DNA from: Agrobacterium sp. AGB01
Lineage (GTDB): Bacteria > Pseudomonadota > Alphaproteobacteria > Rhizobiales > Rhizobiaceae
Assembly: GCF_014851585.1 (NCBI RefSeq)
Contig: NZ_JACVAB010000001.1
Coordinates: 868,001 to 932,000, forward strand
Length of the DNA: 64,000 bases
Reading direction: 5' to 3'
Positions within the stretch are counted from its first letter, which is position 1; each line of letters starts with the position of its first letter. Positions 9,576 through 18,409 of the stretch are shown here, one piece after another. Position numbers and translations under genes: made by a program. The notes under the pieces are model-generated. The model searched no databases. It saw nothing but the letters and a program-made list of their open reading frames with translations, and was not told where the DNA came from.

Positions 9576-10649
9576 TCATTCTGGTATGCCGAGGAATTTG
9601 AAGGCAGGGCTTTCCTTGAATTCGCCGCTGGTTTCTCCAGAAAAAGTATGGTCCTGATCCGGTCCCAGATCGAGCTTCAGGACTTTGCCGGTGTTTTCCG
9701 CAAAATCCAGCTTCTTCAAATCGACCCAAAAAGTATTTGGAGTCAGTGCCGACTCGAAGAAGTAAAGTTTGCGCTTGTGGTCCACCACAACGCGCCAGCG
9801 GGTGGATGAGATGTTCGGTTCTTCCGGCGTGTTGATGCCAAATGGCACCGAGGCATTGCGGATCACGCTAAATACGCTGGCAAGTGCCCGGTTGGAATCT
9901 TCTTCCTTCGGAATGGCGTTCACGTAAAACGATGCGCGGGCAAAACGGTCCGCCGCACGGTTGGTGCCCGGCAGCATCGTGGTGCCACCAATGCTCTTCC
10001 AATAGGCGTTGAGTGCCAGCTGTTGCTCGAACTGCGGAGAATTCGTCATGACCTGGTAATCACGGTTGTGATGAATGACCTGCTTGCCCTTGATATATTC
10101 GACAATGGCGCTGTCGCCGCTGGCGTCGGACATCGACAGGTGAAGCGTGGTCAGCCGGTTTTCGCCAGGCACGTTATCGGTAACAACGGTGAAGGGTTCT
10201 TTTTCCAGTGCTTCGACAGCTTCTGCAACGGTGGCAAAGTTATCCAACACATATTGCGCCCAGGCGGCGATTGTCAGCCCGGGCTTGTTTTTGTCGAGCA
10301 CCGGGTATTCCGATTCCGCCAGCCACAGCAGGTTGGCGTTCAGACCCATTTCATTGATGCCATCGGTCGTGGAGACATCGTAGCCCGTGGCGACCACGCT
10401 ACCATATTTGGCTTTCCACTTTATCGAATTCAGCCCGGTTTCACCTGTTCGTTCTATGCCGCGCGGCAGTACCCAAAGATTGGTCGCAACGTCATTTTTC
10501 CAGTCCATGGAACGTGCAGTGATGATGTTGTCGTTTGGACCGAGATAGACAACGCGTGTGCAGGCTTCGGCAGTGGTCTGAAGTGTGAAAACGCTAGCGA
10601 AGGCAAGGGCGACCAATGATTTTGAAACGTTAAGGCGTCTGGCTTTCAT
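9576..10649 (-). CDS. Exported Ntn amidase (penicillin V acylase / bile salt hydrolase family)
   Basis: A 357-residue linear amide C-N hydrolase. The Sec signal peptide (MKARRLNVSKSLVALAFASV...) ends at AEA, leaving Cys30 of CTRVVYLG as the new N-terminal nucleophile, as the Ntn mechanism requires. Family landmarks ARSMDW and NEMGLNANLLWL follow. Gram-negative members of this group, including one from Agrobacterium, hydrolyse penicillin V and long-chain acyl-homoserine lactones, so a role against acylated signals or beta-lactams is plausible; substrate not proven. ATG 10649 is chosen because it gives a proper signal peptide; an in-frame start at 10691 overlaps the upstream gene. Probably in one unit with the outer-membrane gene. 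Confidence 0.87.
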   Translation of the reverse strand: MKARRLNVSKSLVALAFASVFTLQTTAEACTRVVYLGPNDNIITARSMDWKNDVATNLWVLPRGIERTGETGLNSIKWKAKYGSVVATGYDVSTTDGINEMGLNANLLWLAESEYPVLDKNKPGLTIAAWAQYVLDNFATVAEAVEALEKEPFTVVTDNVPGENRLTTLHLSMSDASGDSAIVEYIKGKQVIHHNRDYQVMTNSPQFEQQLALNAYWKSIGGTTMLPGTNRAADRFARASFYVNAIPKEEDSNRALASVFSVIRNASVPFGINTPEEPNISSTRWRVVVDHKRKLYFFESALTPNTFWVDLKKLDFAENTGKVLKLDLGPDQDHTFSGETSGEFKESPAFKFLGIPE

Positions 10650-10687
10650 GGGAGATTTCCTCTGCTTGGAGCCTGGTATCAGGACGT

Positions 10688-11494
10688 TCAAAAGCGCATG
10701 GAAAAACCAACGACAGGCCCATGCTGCGTCACGTTCCAGCGGAACTTGTTGGCACCGGTAAAGTCGTCGCTTTCATAGTCCTGATGCAGCACGCGGTATC
10801 CGGCCCGCAGGATCGTCGGTTTGCCAAACATCGTGGTGCGATAACCGAGATAGGATTGTGCGTTGATGGTGAATTTCGATCCGACATCAAACCCGCCAAC
10901 ATCCACCGAGCTAAACAGGTTCCAGCGATCGGTGAGGTCGGCATTGACGCGCAGACCGATGAACGGATCAACCCAGTCGGCGCTTTTTTGGGCGCTCAGA
11001 CCCAGAAAATGCACGGTGCCTTCCAGCTTGGTCCATCGAATACCAGCGGTCGGTTCAATCGAAATGGTACGTGGGCGGTTGAAAACAGTCTGACCACCCA
11101 GCTCAGCTTCATAGGCCTTGAAAAAGGCGCCAGCACTCAAGGAAGTGGTCTTGATACCAAGATCGAGTTCATTGGCCAGCAACTGCTCGTCCTGACTGGT
11201 ACGCACATGTTGCGCGTCAAAATAGACGCCCCAAAAGCCATTTGTGATCTCGACATTGCCCATAACGACGAAGTCGAGATGTTTGAGAACATCTGAGAAG
11301 GGCACATCGACATCAGTGTCGAAGCCGGCCAGTGAACCGTCACCGTTCAGGCTGGCGGCCCAAGCATAGGGGCTTACAATCACGGCCCATTCGCGTTCAG
11401 GGGCCATGCGCTCTGCGTTGAAATCAGCGCCGAAAGCCGGGAAAGCGAGTGACAGCGCCGCGACCGACATCAATGAACGAATGGAATGATACAA
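10688..11494 (-). CDS. Outer-membrane beta-barrel protein, hypothetical
   Basis: A 268-residue protein with a signal peptide (MYHSIRSLMSVAALSLAFPAFGA) and a pattern of alternating polar and hydrophobic residues ending in a terminal Phe (VVGFSMRF), the usual outer-membrane insertion signal. Repeated Trp/Tyr/Gly-rich strands (YAWAASLNG, GFWGVYFDAQ, GYRTTMFG, ILRAGYRVLHQDYE) fit an 8- to 12-strand barrel. It is directly upstream of the exported amidase, 38 bases apart, so the two are likely co-expressed. It could be a small pore or a structural barrel; no specific substrate can be inferred. Confidence 0.75.
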   Translation of the reverse strand: MYHSIRSLMSVAALSLAFPAFGADFNAERMAPEREWAVIVSPYAWAASLNGDGSLAGFDTDVDVPFSDVLKHLDFVVMGNVEITNGFWGVYFDAQHVRTSQDEQLLANELDLGIKTTSLSAGAFFKAYEAELGGQTVFNRPRTISIEPTAGIRWTKLEGTVHFLGLSAQKSADWVDPFIGLRVNADLTDRWNLFSSVDVGGFDVGSKFTINAQSYLGYRTTMFGKPTILRAGYRVLHQDYESDDFTGANKFRWNVTQHGPVVGFSMRF

Positions 11495-11591
11495 AGCAGC
11501 GCCCCCGCCATTTACGCATCTGGCGAGGATAATAATCAGAAGTTATTGTCGCGCAATCTAATTCAATGCAGGGTGGATGAAATTTAAAAGA

Positions 11592-13307
11592 CTACGGTTT
11601 GAGGGCCCATACGGTTGCGTGTTGTACTGAACCGGCAGGCGCGTGCAACAATGCGGAACTGACCGGGGCAAAGCCGTCGATCCGTTTAGTGCCGACCCAG
11701 CGTCCCCTGTCGGCGAACACTTCAATCGAGCCGAAATCGAGGAAAATACGAAAGCGGGAAGGTCTCGCATCCCGCGCCAAATAATGCGGGGATGGAGCAC
11801 CACTTTTATCCTCGTGACGGATCCACAGCCCGGTGTCATCGCACACGACACCGAGGCGCAAGGTGGGATGTTCAAGTTCCAGATCGAAGTGTCGACCGGC
11901 TTCCGATGTTTCGAAAAGCAGTTCGATGGCGCCGCTGAGAAATGTCACGCGTTCGCCAGCCGCCAAACGGGTGCGGTCGAGAATTTGACTGCGCAGGCTT
12001 TCAGCCGCACCAATCGGAGGGGTCAACAAGGCATCACCGGCAAGGTGCAGTCGCCTTGGCAATGTCATGGCGGTGGGAAAATCGATTTCCGGGCTTGCAT
12101 CGCACCAGTTGGCCAACCAGCCGATACCAACGGCGGTATCGCCATCCAGAAAGGCTTGAAACGCATAATTGTCGGTGCCGAAATCCAGTTCCTGTCCGAA
12201 GGACTTGATGAAGGTTTTTCCGTCGAACCAGCCGACATCGGCCATGGTCAGGTTCTTGCGACCGGTCTGCGCATCCTCGCTGTGCATCAGGCCATAAATC
12301 AGTACCCAGCGCGTGGCACGCCCGGTCACCGGCCCATCCAGTGGCAACAGGCATGGACACTCGATGGCCGTCGTCTTGTAGCGGGTCTCGATCAGCAATT
12401 TACCAACATAGGTCCAGTCGGAAGCGGCGGTCGGATCCTGTGTTTCATAAAGCAGGATAACGCCGCCCTGATCGCTCTGGCTACCAAGCAGCATTTTCCA
12501 GATGCCATCCGGTCCCCTGAACACATATGGGTCTCGAAAGTCGGGCGTCAGACCTTCATTTGCCGGGCGAGTGGCGAGAATAACGTCGGCCTGTCCAGCC
12601 ATGATCAGATCATGTGAAATGGCGGTTAGCTGAATCTGATGTTCCGGCTCGCGCCCCAATTCTTGCTCGGTGAAAAACACACGAATGCCCGGTCCTTCGG
12701 CAAGCGGAATGGTGGTGCCGGAAAAGGCCCCGCCACGCTTGTCGGGTTTCGCGGTCAGTTCCTCGGATGGGAACAGGAAGATAGGCAGATGCCGCCAGCG
12801 CAAGTAATCGGATGAAACCGCGTGGCCCCAATGCATGGTATTCCAGTGCAGCCCGTGTGAATAATGCTGATAAAACAGGTGCGGTCGCCCTTCAAAACGA
12901 CCAAAACCGTTGGGGTCGTTCATCCAGCCGAAGGGTGGGCGGAAATGATAGCTGCCTGATATGTCAGGGGCGGCATTGTCCGGCTTGGTGTGAACCACGG
13001 TAATGCCGGTTTCCAGTACGTCGGAGGCCGTAAACCAGTAGATGACCGAAACGGCCGTTAGCGCCGTGTCATAGTTCAGTTCCACATGGCCGCCGCCGAA
13101 AATCTGGTAGATACGAAATGAATATTCGTCGGTATTGGAACTGGAAACTTCGGCAAATTTCCCATTGGCATTGGAAAAGGCAACGGCACCTGCTTCATCT
13201 TCTTTTTTGGCCTTCAGCCATATGTGGAATGTCGTGTTGACAGGTAGGTCGAGGTGGATGGTGCGAATGGCGCTCTCTGCTTCGATGGGCAAGGATGTGT
13301 CGTTCAT
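11592..13307 (-). CDS. Glycoside hydrolase family 32 (beta-fructosidase)
   Basis: A 571-residue GH32 enzyme acting on beta-fructosides such as sucrose or levan. The nucleophile Asp131 is in FGWMNDPNG, the transition-state RDP motif is at 258-260, and the acid/base Glu316 is in the EC motif of AIECPCLLPLD. All three are intact. The first 115 residues form an extra N-terminal beta-rich domain not present in simple invertases, and the last 130 or so residues are the usual beta-sandwich. No signal peptide is seen, so it is probably cytoplasmic. A perfect 7-base-arm palindrome lies between promoter and start. No transporter gene sits beside it. Confidence 0.92.
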   Translation of the reverse strand: MNDTSLPIEAESAIRTIHLDLPVNTTFHIWLKAKKEDEAGAVAFSNANGKFAEVSSSNTDEYSFRIYQIFGGGHVELNYDTALTAVSVIYWFTASDVLETGITVVHTKPDNAAPDISGSYHFRPPFGWMNDPNGFGRFEGRPHLFYQHYSHGLHWNTMHWGHAVSSDYLRWRHLPIFLFPSEELTAKPDKRGGAFSGTTIPLAEGPGIRVFFTEQELGREPEHQIQLTAISHDLIMAGQADVILATRPANEGLTPDFRDPYVFRGPDGIWKMLLGSQSDQGGVILLYETQDPTAASDWTYVGKLLIETRYKTTAIECPCLLPLDGPVTGRATRWVLIYGLMHSEDAQTGRKNLTMADVGWFDGKTFIKSFGQELDFGTDNYAFQAFLDGDTAVGIGWLANWCDASPEIDFPTAMTLPRRLHLAGDALLTPPIGAAESLRSQILDRTRLAAGERVTFLSGAIELLFETSEAGRHFDLELEHPTLRLGVVCDDTGLWIRHEDKSGAPSPHYLARDARPSRFRIFLDFGSIEVFADRGRWVGTKRIDGFAPVSSALLHAPAGSVQHATVWALKP

Positions 13308-13327
13308 TCGGCGTCCTTTCTCGTCTG

Positions 13328-13343
13328 TGTCTAACTTTAGACA
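13328..13343. promoter_or_regulatory. Palindromic operator upstream of the GH32 gene
   Basis: TGTCTAA-ct-TTAGACA has two perfect 7-base arms around a 2-base centre and lies 21 bases before the GH32 start codon. The position suits a repressor site for a sugar-responsive regulator (GntR- or LacI-like size), but the regulator is not encoded in the neighbourhood. Nothing else was identified in the gap up to the PAS gene at 13523. Confidence 0.5.
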
Positions 13344-13522
13344 ACGAAACTAAGGCGCAAAAGTTCAGCAAGAAAAAGGCTACGTGGTTTCAACGCGCGC
13401 ATGTTGCCGCAACCACGACGCTATGTTTGCGGCACATCATAGATGTTTCATTAACTTAGAAGTTGAACTTATCGTGGAGATACAAGGGTTTACATTTGTT
13501 TAGATAGTCATGGACTATAAAG

Positions 13523-16500
13523 GTGCCGAAATTTCACTTTTATCCGGTAGAACAAATGTCTGTCATTACTAATAAAACCTCTGAAGTGCATGCCGAGTTA
13601 CGTGCGCTTAATCAGGTTTTTGCTACGGTTCGGTACTCACCGGATGGCAGGATCAAGGCTGTAAATCACAGGTTTTTGCGCATCACCGGATATGAACTAC
13701 CTGACCTGATAGGCCAGCAGGAAACCATGTTCCTGTCCAAAAGTTACCAGCGCACAGAACAGAACGCGATCTGGGAAGATCTGCGCGCTGGCAAGATCGC
13801 TGAAAAGCGTTCGCTTTGCATCACCAATGGCGGGCATGAAATCTGGCTACATTCGCGTTATGTGCCGCTGCAGAACGACGGTGGCCAAATCACTGAAATC
13901 GTGCAGATCGTTGAGGATGTGACTGAGCAGCAGACCCGCGAAGCGGACGAGCGCAGCCAGATCATCGCCATTAACAAGACTCAAGCCGTTGCCCATTTTT
14001 CGCTCAGCGGCGTCATTCTCAGTGCCAATGAAATCTTCCTCAATGCCATGGGCTATGAGGAACAGGAGATACTTGGCCAGCACCACTCGATTTTCATCCA
14101 GCAGGAAGAGCGGGAAAGTACAGAATACAAAGCTTTCTGGGAGGAACTCTCCAACGGCGCACACCGCGTGGGGGAATGCCGCCGGATCAACAAGGATGGC
14201 AATGAAGTCTGGCTGCAGGCGGTTTACAGCCCGGTACTAGACCCTGCTGGACGTCCGACAAAGGTGGTTAAATACGCCACGGACATTACCCAGCAAAAGC
14301 TGCGTCAAGCCGATTACAGCTGGCAGATTACCGCCATCCACAAGTCAAACCTTGTCATAACTTTTGATATGTACGGCACTATTCTGGATGCCAATGACCT
14401 GTTTTTGGAAGCGACCGGTTACACGGAAAACGAAATTTGCGGACGTCATCACCGCATCTTCGTTGAGCCATCTTATGCGCATAGCGGCGAATATGCCGCC
14501 TTCTGGCAGGACCTTCGCAAGGGGCACCATCGCTCCGGCCAGTACCGCCGCATCGGCAAGGACGGCAAGGAGGTCTGGTTGCAGGCGACCTACAATCCGA
14601 TTTTCGACACCAATGGCCAGCCGGTCAAGGTGGTGAAATACGCCTCTGTGGTCACTGATGAACGTTTGTTGCAGGCCGATAATCAGGGTCAGATTGCTGC
14701 GATCCACAACGCGCAATGTGTGATTTCCTTCGAGCTCGACGGCACGATCATCGATGCCAACGAAAACTTCCTTGATGCCACCGGTTACCGTTATTCCGAC
14801 GTACGCGGCATGCACCACAGCATGTTCGTGGATGAGGAGTATACCAAAACTGAGGACTACCAGTCCTTCTGGAAAAAGCTGTCAGAGGGCAATCATTGCG
14901 CGGGTGAGTATCGCCGCATCTGCAAGGATGGTCGCGAGATCTGGCTGCAGGCAACCTACAATCCCATTCTCGACATGAACGGTAAGCCGTTTAAAATCGT
15001 CAAATATGCGACCGACGTCACCGCTGACAAAATGATGCATGCCGATCATGTTGGCCAGATCAACGCCATCCACCGCTCGCAGGGTGTCATCGTGTTTAAC
15101 CTCGATGGTACGGTTGCCGAGGCCAATCAAAACTTCCTGAACATGTTCGGTTATGAAGCCAATGAATTGGATGGAAAACACCACGCGACGCTTGTTGAAA
15201 AGGAATTTGCTGCCAGCCGAGAATATGTCGAGTTCTGGGATCTGCTGCGAACCGGTGCTTATCATTCGGGCATGTACAAGCGTCTGGGCAAAGACGGCCG
15301 CGAAATCTGGATCCAGGCCTCCTATAACCCCGTTCTCGATCTCGATGGCAAGCCGGTCAAGGTCATCAAATACGCCACCGATGTCAGCTCGAATGTTGCC
15401 CTGGCCGAAGCCTTCGAAGATGCTCGCCGTCAGGCCAACCATGATGCGGCAACGTCGCTGCCCAACCGCGCCAAGCTTTCCAGCTTCATGAATGCCTGCC
15501 TTGGTGGCCCGGAAGCCAGCATGGTGGTTTTCTACATCGACCTCGACCGCTTCAAGCCGGTCAACGATACATATGGCCACCATGTCGGTGACCGGGTGTT
15601 GGGTGAGGTGGCAGACCGTATGCGCCGCGCATTGAAGGACGACCAGCTTGTTGCCCGTATCGGAGGTGACGAATTCGTTATTGCCGCACCGGGAATGACG
15701 ATGGATGAGATCGAGCCATTCTGCAAAAATCTCTACAAGTCTGTCACTCAGCCGATCCGTCACGATGGTGGTGAGGTGAGCATTGGCATGTCAATCGGTA
15801 TTGCTATCGCGCCAACCGATGCGACGACACCGGATGAGTTGTTGCGGATGGCCGACACGGCCCTGTACCGCTCCAAGGAAAATGGTCGCGGGCATTACAG
15901 CTTTTTCGCATCCGACATGAATGAGAAGATCAGCACACAGCGTCAGCTGGCCGAAGACATGCGTCACAGCCTGACGGCTGGCGACTTCTATCTCGAATAC
16001 CAGCCAAGATTTGATACGCGCCAGAGAACGATCCGCAGCGTGGAAGCACTGGTTCGCTGGGCGCACCCGGAACATGGTCGTATCAACCCGATGGACTTCA
16101 TTTCCATTGCCGAACAGAACGGTCTGATCGTTCCGCTGGGTGAATGGATATTGCGCACTGCCTGCAATGCTGCTGCACAATGGGACAGTATCGGCGTTTC
16201 CGTCAACGTATCGCCCATTCAGTTCCGAGATGCCGGGCTTGTAGACAAGGTCAAATCCTGCCTGCTGGAAAGCGGTTTGCCTGGCCATCTGCTGGAACTT
16301 GAAATCACCGAAGGGGTGCTGCTGGAGGATGCCGAGCGCGCCAACGACGTGCTGCGGGATTTGAAGGCGCTGGGCATAAAGCTCGCAATGGACGATTTCG
16401 GAACCGGATATTCCTCACTGAGCTATCTGCGCAACTTCCCATTTGATGTGATCAAGATCGACCGCAGCTTTATCTCCGACATCGATTCCAGCGATAGTGC

Positions 16501-16735
16501 ACGCTCGATCATTCAGGCCATCCTCGGTCTCGGCAAGGCGCTTGGCTTGTCCGTCACCGCTGAAGGTGTCGAAACCAACGAGCAGCTTGTCATGCTGACT
16601 GCTGATCAGTGTAACGAGGTTCAGGGCTTCCTGATGGCGCGACCTTTGACGACAAATCAGGTCAGCGAACTGCTCAATGAAATCCCGCAATTGAAAAACA
16701 AACCGTCGCTGGATGTTCTTTCAAAGGCGTCCTGA
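13523..16735 (+). CDS. Five-PAS GGDEF-EAL cyclic-di-GMP protein
   Basis: A 1070-residue signalling protein without membrane segments. Five PAS domains run in tandem with an exact 122-residue period (equivalent positions 25, 147, 269, 391, 513); each ends with a PAC-like motif such as GKEVWLQATYNP and VKYATDVT. A diguanylate cyclase domain with intact GGDEF at 714-718 follows, then a phosphodiesterase domain with intact EAL at 841-843 and the DDFGTGYSSL loop. Both catalytic signatures are complete, so either or both activities are possible. Copies 3 to 5 are most alike, pointing to duplication. The PAS type resembles those of Aer-like chemoreceptors. It is a single-gene unit. Confidence 0.93.
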   Translation: MPKFHFYPVEQMSVITNKTSEVHAELRALNQVFATVRYSPDGRIKAVNHRFLRITGYELPDLIGQQETMFLSKSYQRTEQNAIWEDLRAGKIAEKRSLCITNGGHEIWLHSRYVPLQNDGGQITEIVQIVEDVTEQQTREADERSQIIAINKTQAVAHFSLSGVILSANEIFLNAMGYEEQEILGQHHSIFIQQEERESTEYKAFWEELSNGAHRVGECRRINKDGNEVWLQAVYSPVLDPAGRPTKVVKYATDITQQKLRQADYSWQITAIHKSNLVITFDMYGTILDANDLFLEATGYTENEICGRHHRIFVEPSYAHSGEYAAFWQDLRKGHHRSGQYRRIGKDGKEVWLQATYNPIFDTNGQPVKVVKYASVVTDERLLQADNQGQIAAIHNAQCVISFELDGTIIDANENFLDATGYRYSDVRGMHHSMFVDEEYTKTEDYQSFWKKLSEGNHCAGEYRRICKDGREIWLQATYNPILDMNGKPFKIVKYATDVTADKMMHADHVGQINAIHRSQGVIVFNLDGTVAEANQNFLNMFGYEANELDGKHHATLVEKEFAASREYVEFWDLLRTGAYHSGMYKRLGKDGREIWIQASYNPVLDLDGKPVKVIKYATDVSSNVALAEAFEDARRQANHDAATSLPNRAKLSSFMNACLGGPEASMVVFYIDLDRFKPVNDTYGHHVGDRVLGEVADRMRRALKDDQLVARIGGDEFVIAAPGMTMDEIEPFCKNLYKSVTQPIRHDGGEVSIGMSIGIAIAPTDATTPDELLRMADTALYRSKENGRGHYSFFASDMNEKISTQRQLAEDMRHSLTAGDFYLEYQPRFDTRQRTIRSVEALVRWAHPEHGRINPMDFISIAEQNGLIVPLGEWILRTACNAAAQWDSIGVSVNVSPIQFRDAGLVDKVKSCLLESGLPGHLLELEITEGVLLEDAERANDVLRDLKALGIKLAMDDFGTGYSSLSYLRNFPFDVIKIDRSFISDIDSSDSARSIIQAILGLGKALGLSVTAEGVETNEQLVMLTADQCNEVQGFLMARPLTTNQVSELLNEIPQLKNKPSLDVLSKAS

Positions 16736-16829
16736 TCGATCCGCTGCCGGCCTTCATCTCGGCGATGGAACAAAATTTTCCCTTTGCTGTTCTTCATGCG
16801 TGAAATCTCATCATGTGTGGAGAACAGAT

Positions 16830-17108
16830 ATGAATTGGCTGTCGATAAGTCTTGCGGCAATCACCCTGACAGCCACTTCACTTCCCGCTTTTTCCCAATC
16901 CATGAAAGCTGTCAGCCCACCAGCCCAGAAAAACCAAGCTGTGACCGCCGCCACGGGTGAGGTTCATTACATTACCGATGTTGCAGGCAAGCGCGTTCGT
17001 CTTGTCGGCTCGCGTTTTTACACCGATCCGGCAAATGCCATGCAGTTTCCCGGCCGGGAAAACCCTACGCTTGAAAGAAATGATCTGGCTGACGCAGCAG
17101 TGCAATAA
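16830..17108 (+). CDS. Small exported hypothetical protein, 92 aa
   Basis: Starts MNWLSISLAAITLTATSLPAFS, a clear Sec signal peptide with a likely cut after AFS. The mature part is about 70 residues and contains VHYITDVAGKRVRLVGSRFYTD, a short beta-hairpin-like segment. The ATG at 16830 is preceded by GTGGAGAAC. No family is recognised. It sits between the c-di-GMP protein and ltrA on the same strand with short gaps, but co-transcription is uncertain. Confidence 0.7.
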   Translation: MNWLSISLAAITLTATSLPAFSQSMKAVSPPAQKNQAVTAATGEVHYITDVAGKRVRLVGSRFYTDPANAMQFPGRENPTLERNDLADAAVQ

Positions 17109-17135
17109 ACGACAAGCGGCATGCGGGGGCACATC

Positions 17136-18335
17136 ATGAAAAAGACAAAGGCGAAAGAGCCGGCAAAAGCTGGGCTTTTGAAACGTGAGGATCAGGAAGG
17201 CGGCAAGGCGACATTCCCTGAGTTGTTCTTCGATCTGGTGTTCGTATTTGCGCTTATCCAACTGTCGCACACGCTGGCAGAAGATTTCGGTACGACGGCA
17301 CTCGTCGAAGCGGCAATCCTTATCCTTGCGGTGTGGTGGCTGTGGATCAACACCACCTGGCTGACCAACCTGCTGAACACCGAAAAGGAAGTGGTCAGGC
17401 TGCTGCTGTTTGCCATGATGTTTGGCGGAATTCTGCTGGCCATTGCCATCCCAGAAGCCTTTGCCGAACAGGGCACGGTGTTTGCAGCCATCTACAGCGC
17501 CATTCAGATCGGCAGGACATGTTTTGCGCTCTATGTGTTCAAAGGCGTTGATGACGAGAATTATCGCATCTTTGCGCGTATGGCGGTGTGGCTGGTGTTT
17601 TCAAGCCTGTTCTGGTTTGCCGGGGGACTAGCCGAACTACACCTGCGCATAGTGCTGTGGACGCTTGCCATTGTGGTAGAATATGCAGGACCGCTGGTAA
17701 AATATTACGTACCGGGTCTTCAAACCGGTGGTGAAGAAAAGCTCGGGCTGTCGGGCGAACATCTGGCTGAACGCTGTGCGCTTTTCGTCATCATCTGCCT
17801 GGGTGAAACCATCCTGACGACTGGGCGCACTGCGTCGGAACATATGAATTCCAGCCTGACTTTCGTTGTATTCTTCTGCGCCTTTTCCAGCACGGTGCTG
17901 ATGTGGTGGATCTATTTTGATTATGCGCAGCAGCGGGTGTCCGAAAAGGTGGATGGCGCTGCGGAACCGGAAAAGATCGCTCAAAGCCTGTTTAATTACG
18001 GTCATTTGCCGATCGTCGCGGGCATCATCTTAACCGCGGTGGGGGAAGATTTCAGCCTGTCGCATAGCCATGACGAAGCGACGCTGCGCCAGACGCTGGC
18101 CATCATCGGTGGGCCGGTCCTGTTTCTGGCCGGAGCGATCGGTGTGAAAATGGCCTCGGCCCATATGCGGTCAGTTTCGCATTTTGTCGGCATTGCCATT
18201 TTGGTCGGCTTGCTCTTCCTGCCGGGCCTGCCGCTTTATCTATTGCAAATTGCCAGTGCCGCCGTGCTTTTGATGGTCGCCATATGGGAGTATCTCGTTG
18301 TTCGCCGGCGTTCAGTCACCGTTTCCGCTGCATGA
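17136..18335 (+). CDS. ltrA: Low temperature requirement protein A family, membrane protein
   Basis: A 399-residue integral membrane protein with about ten hydrophobic helices and the family's early motif FPELFFDLVFVFALIQLSH near residue 30, followed by a conserved HLAERCALFVIICLGETIL segment. Named from Listeria, where loss of the gene impairs growth in the cold; the molecular activity is not known. ATG 17136 (MKKTKAKEP) is preferred to an ATG five codons earlier because homologues begin with a short basic tail. It is 27 bases after the small exported gene. Confidence 0.88.
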   Translation: MKKTKAKEPAKAGLLKREDQEGGKATFPELFFDLVFVFALIQLSHTLAEDFGTTALVEAAILILAVWWLWINTTWLTNLLNTEKEVVRLLLFAMMFGGILLAIAIPEAFAEQGTVFAAIYSAIQIGRTCFALYVFKGVDDENYRIFARMAVWLVFSSLFWFAGGLAELHLRIVLWTLAIVVEYAGPLVKYYVPGLQTGGEEKLGLSGEHLAERCALFVIICLGETILTTGRTASEHMNSSLTFVVFFCAFSSTVLMWWIYFDYAQQRVSEKVDGAAEPEKIAQSLFNYGHLPIVAGIILTAVGEDFSLSHSHDEATLRQTLAIIGGPVLFLAGAIGVKMASAHMRSVSHFVGIAILVGLLFLPGLPLYLLQIASAAVLLMVAIWEYLVVRRRSVTVSAA

Positions 18336-18409
18336 CGCTGTGTGGGTGAAATCCTCTCGCATCTTTGCCTGACAAGCCCCATATAGAGGCAAACGCAGGG
18401 AGTGAAACC

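Noticed and set aside
11643..12617. A 324-residue open frame on the plus strand
   Set aside because: Antisense to the GH32 gene with intact active-site motifs; the translation resembles no family and has shadow-type composition.
14882..15763. A 293-residue minus-strand frame
   Set aside because: It mirrors the repeated PAS units of the GGDEF-EAL gene and has no family signature.
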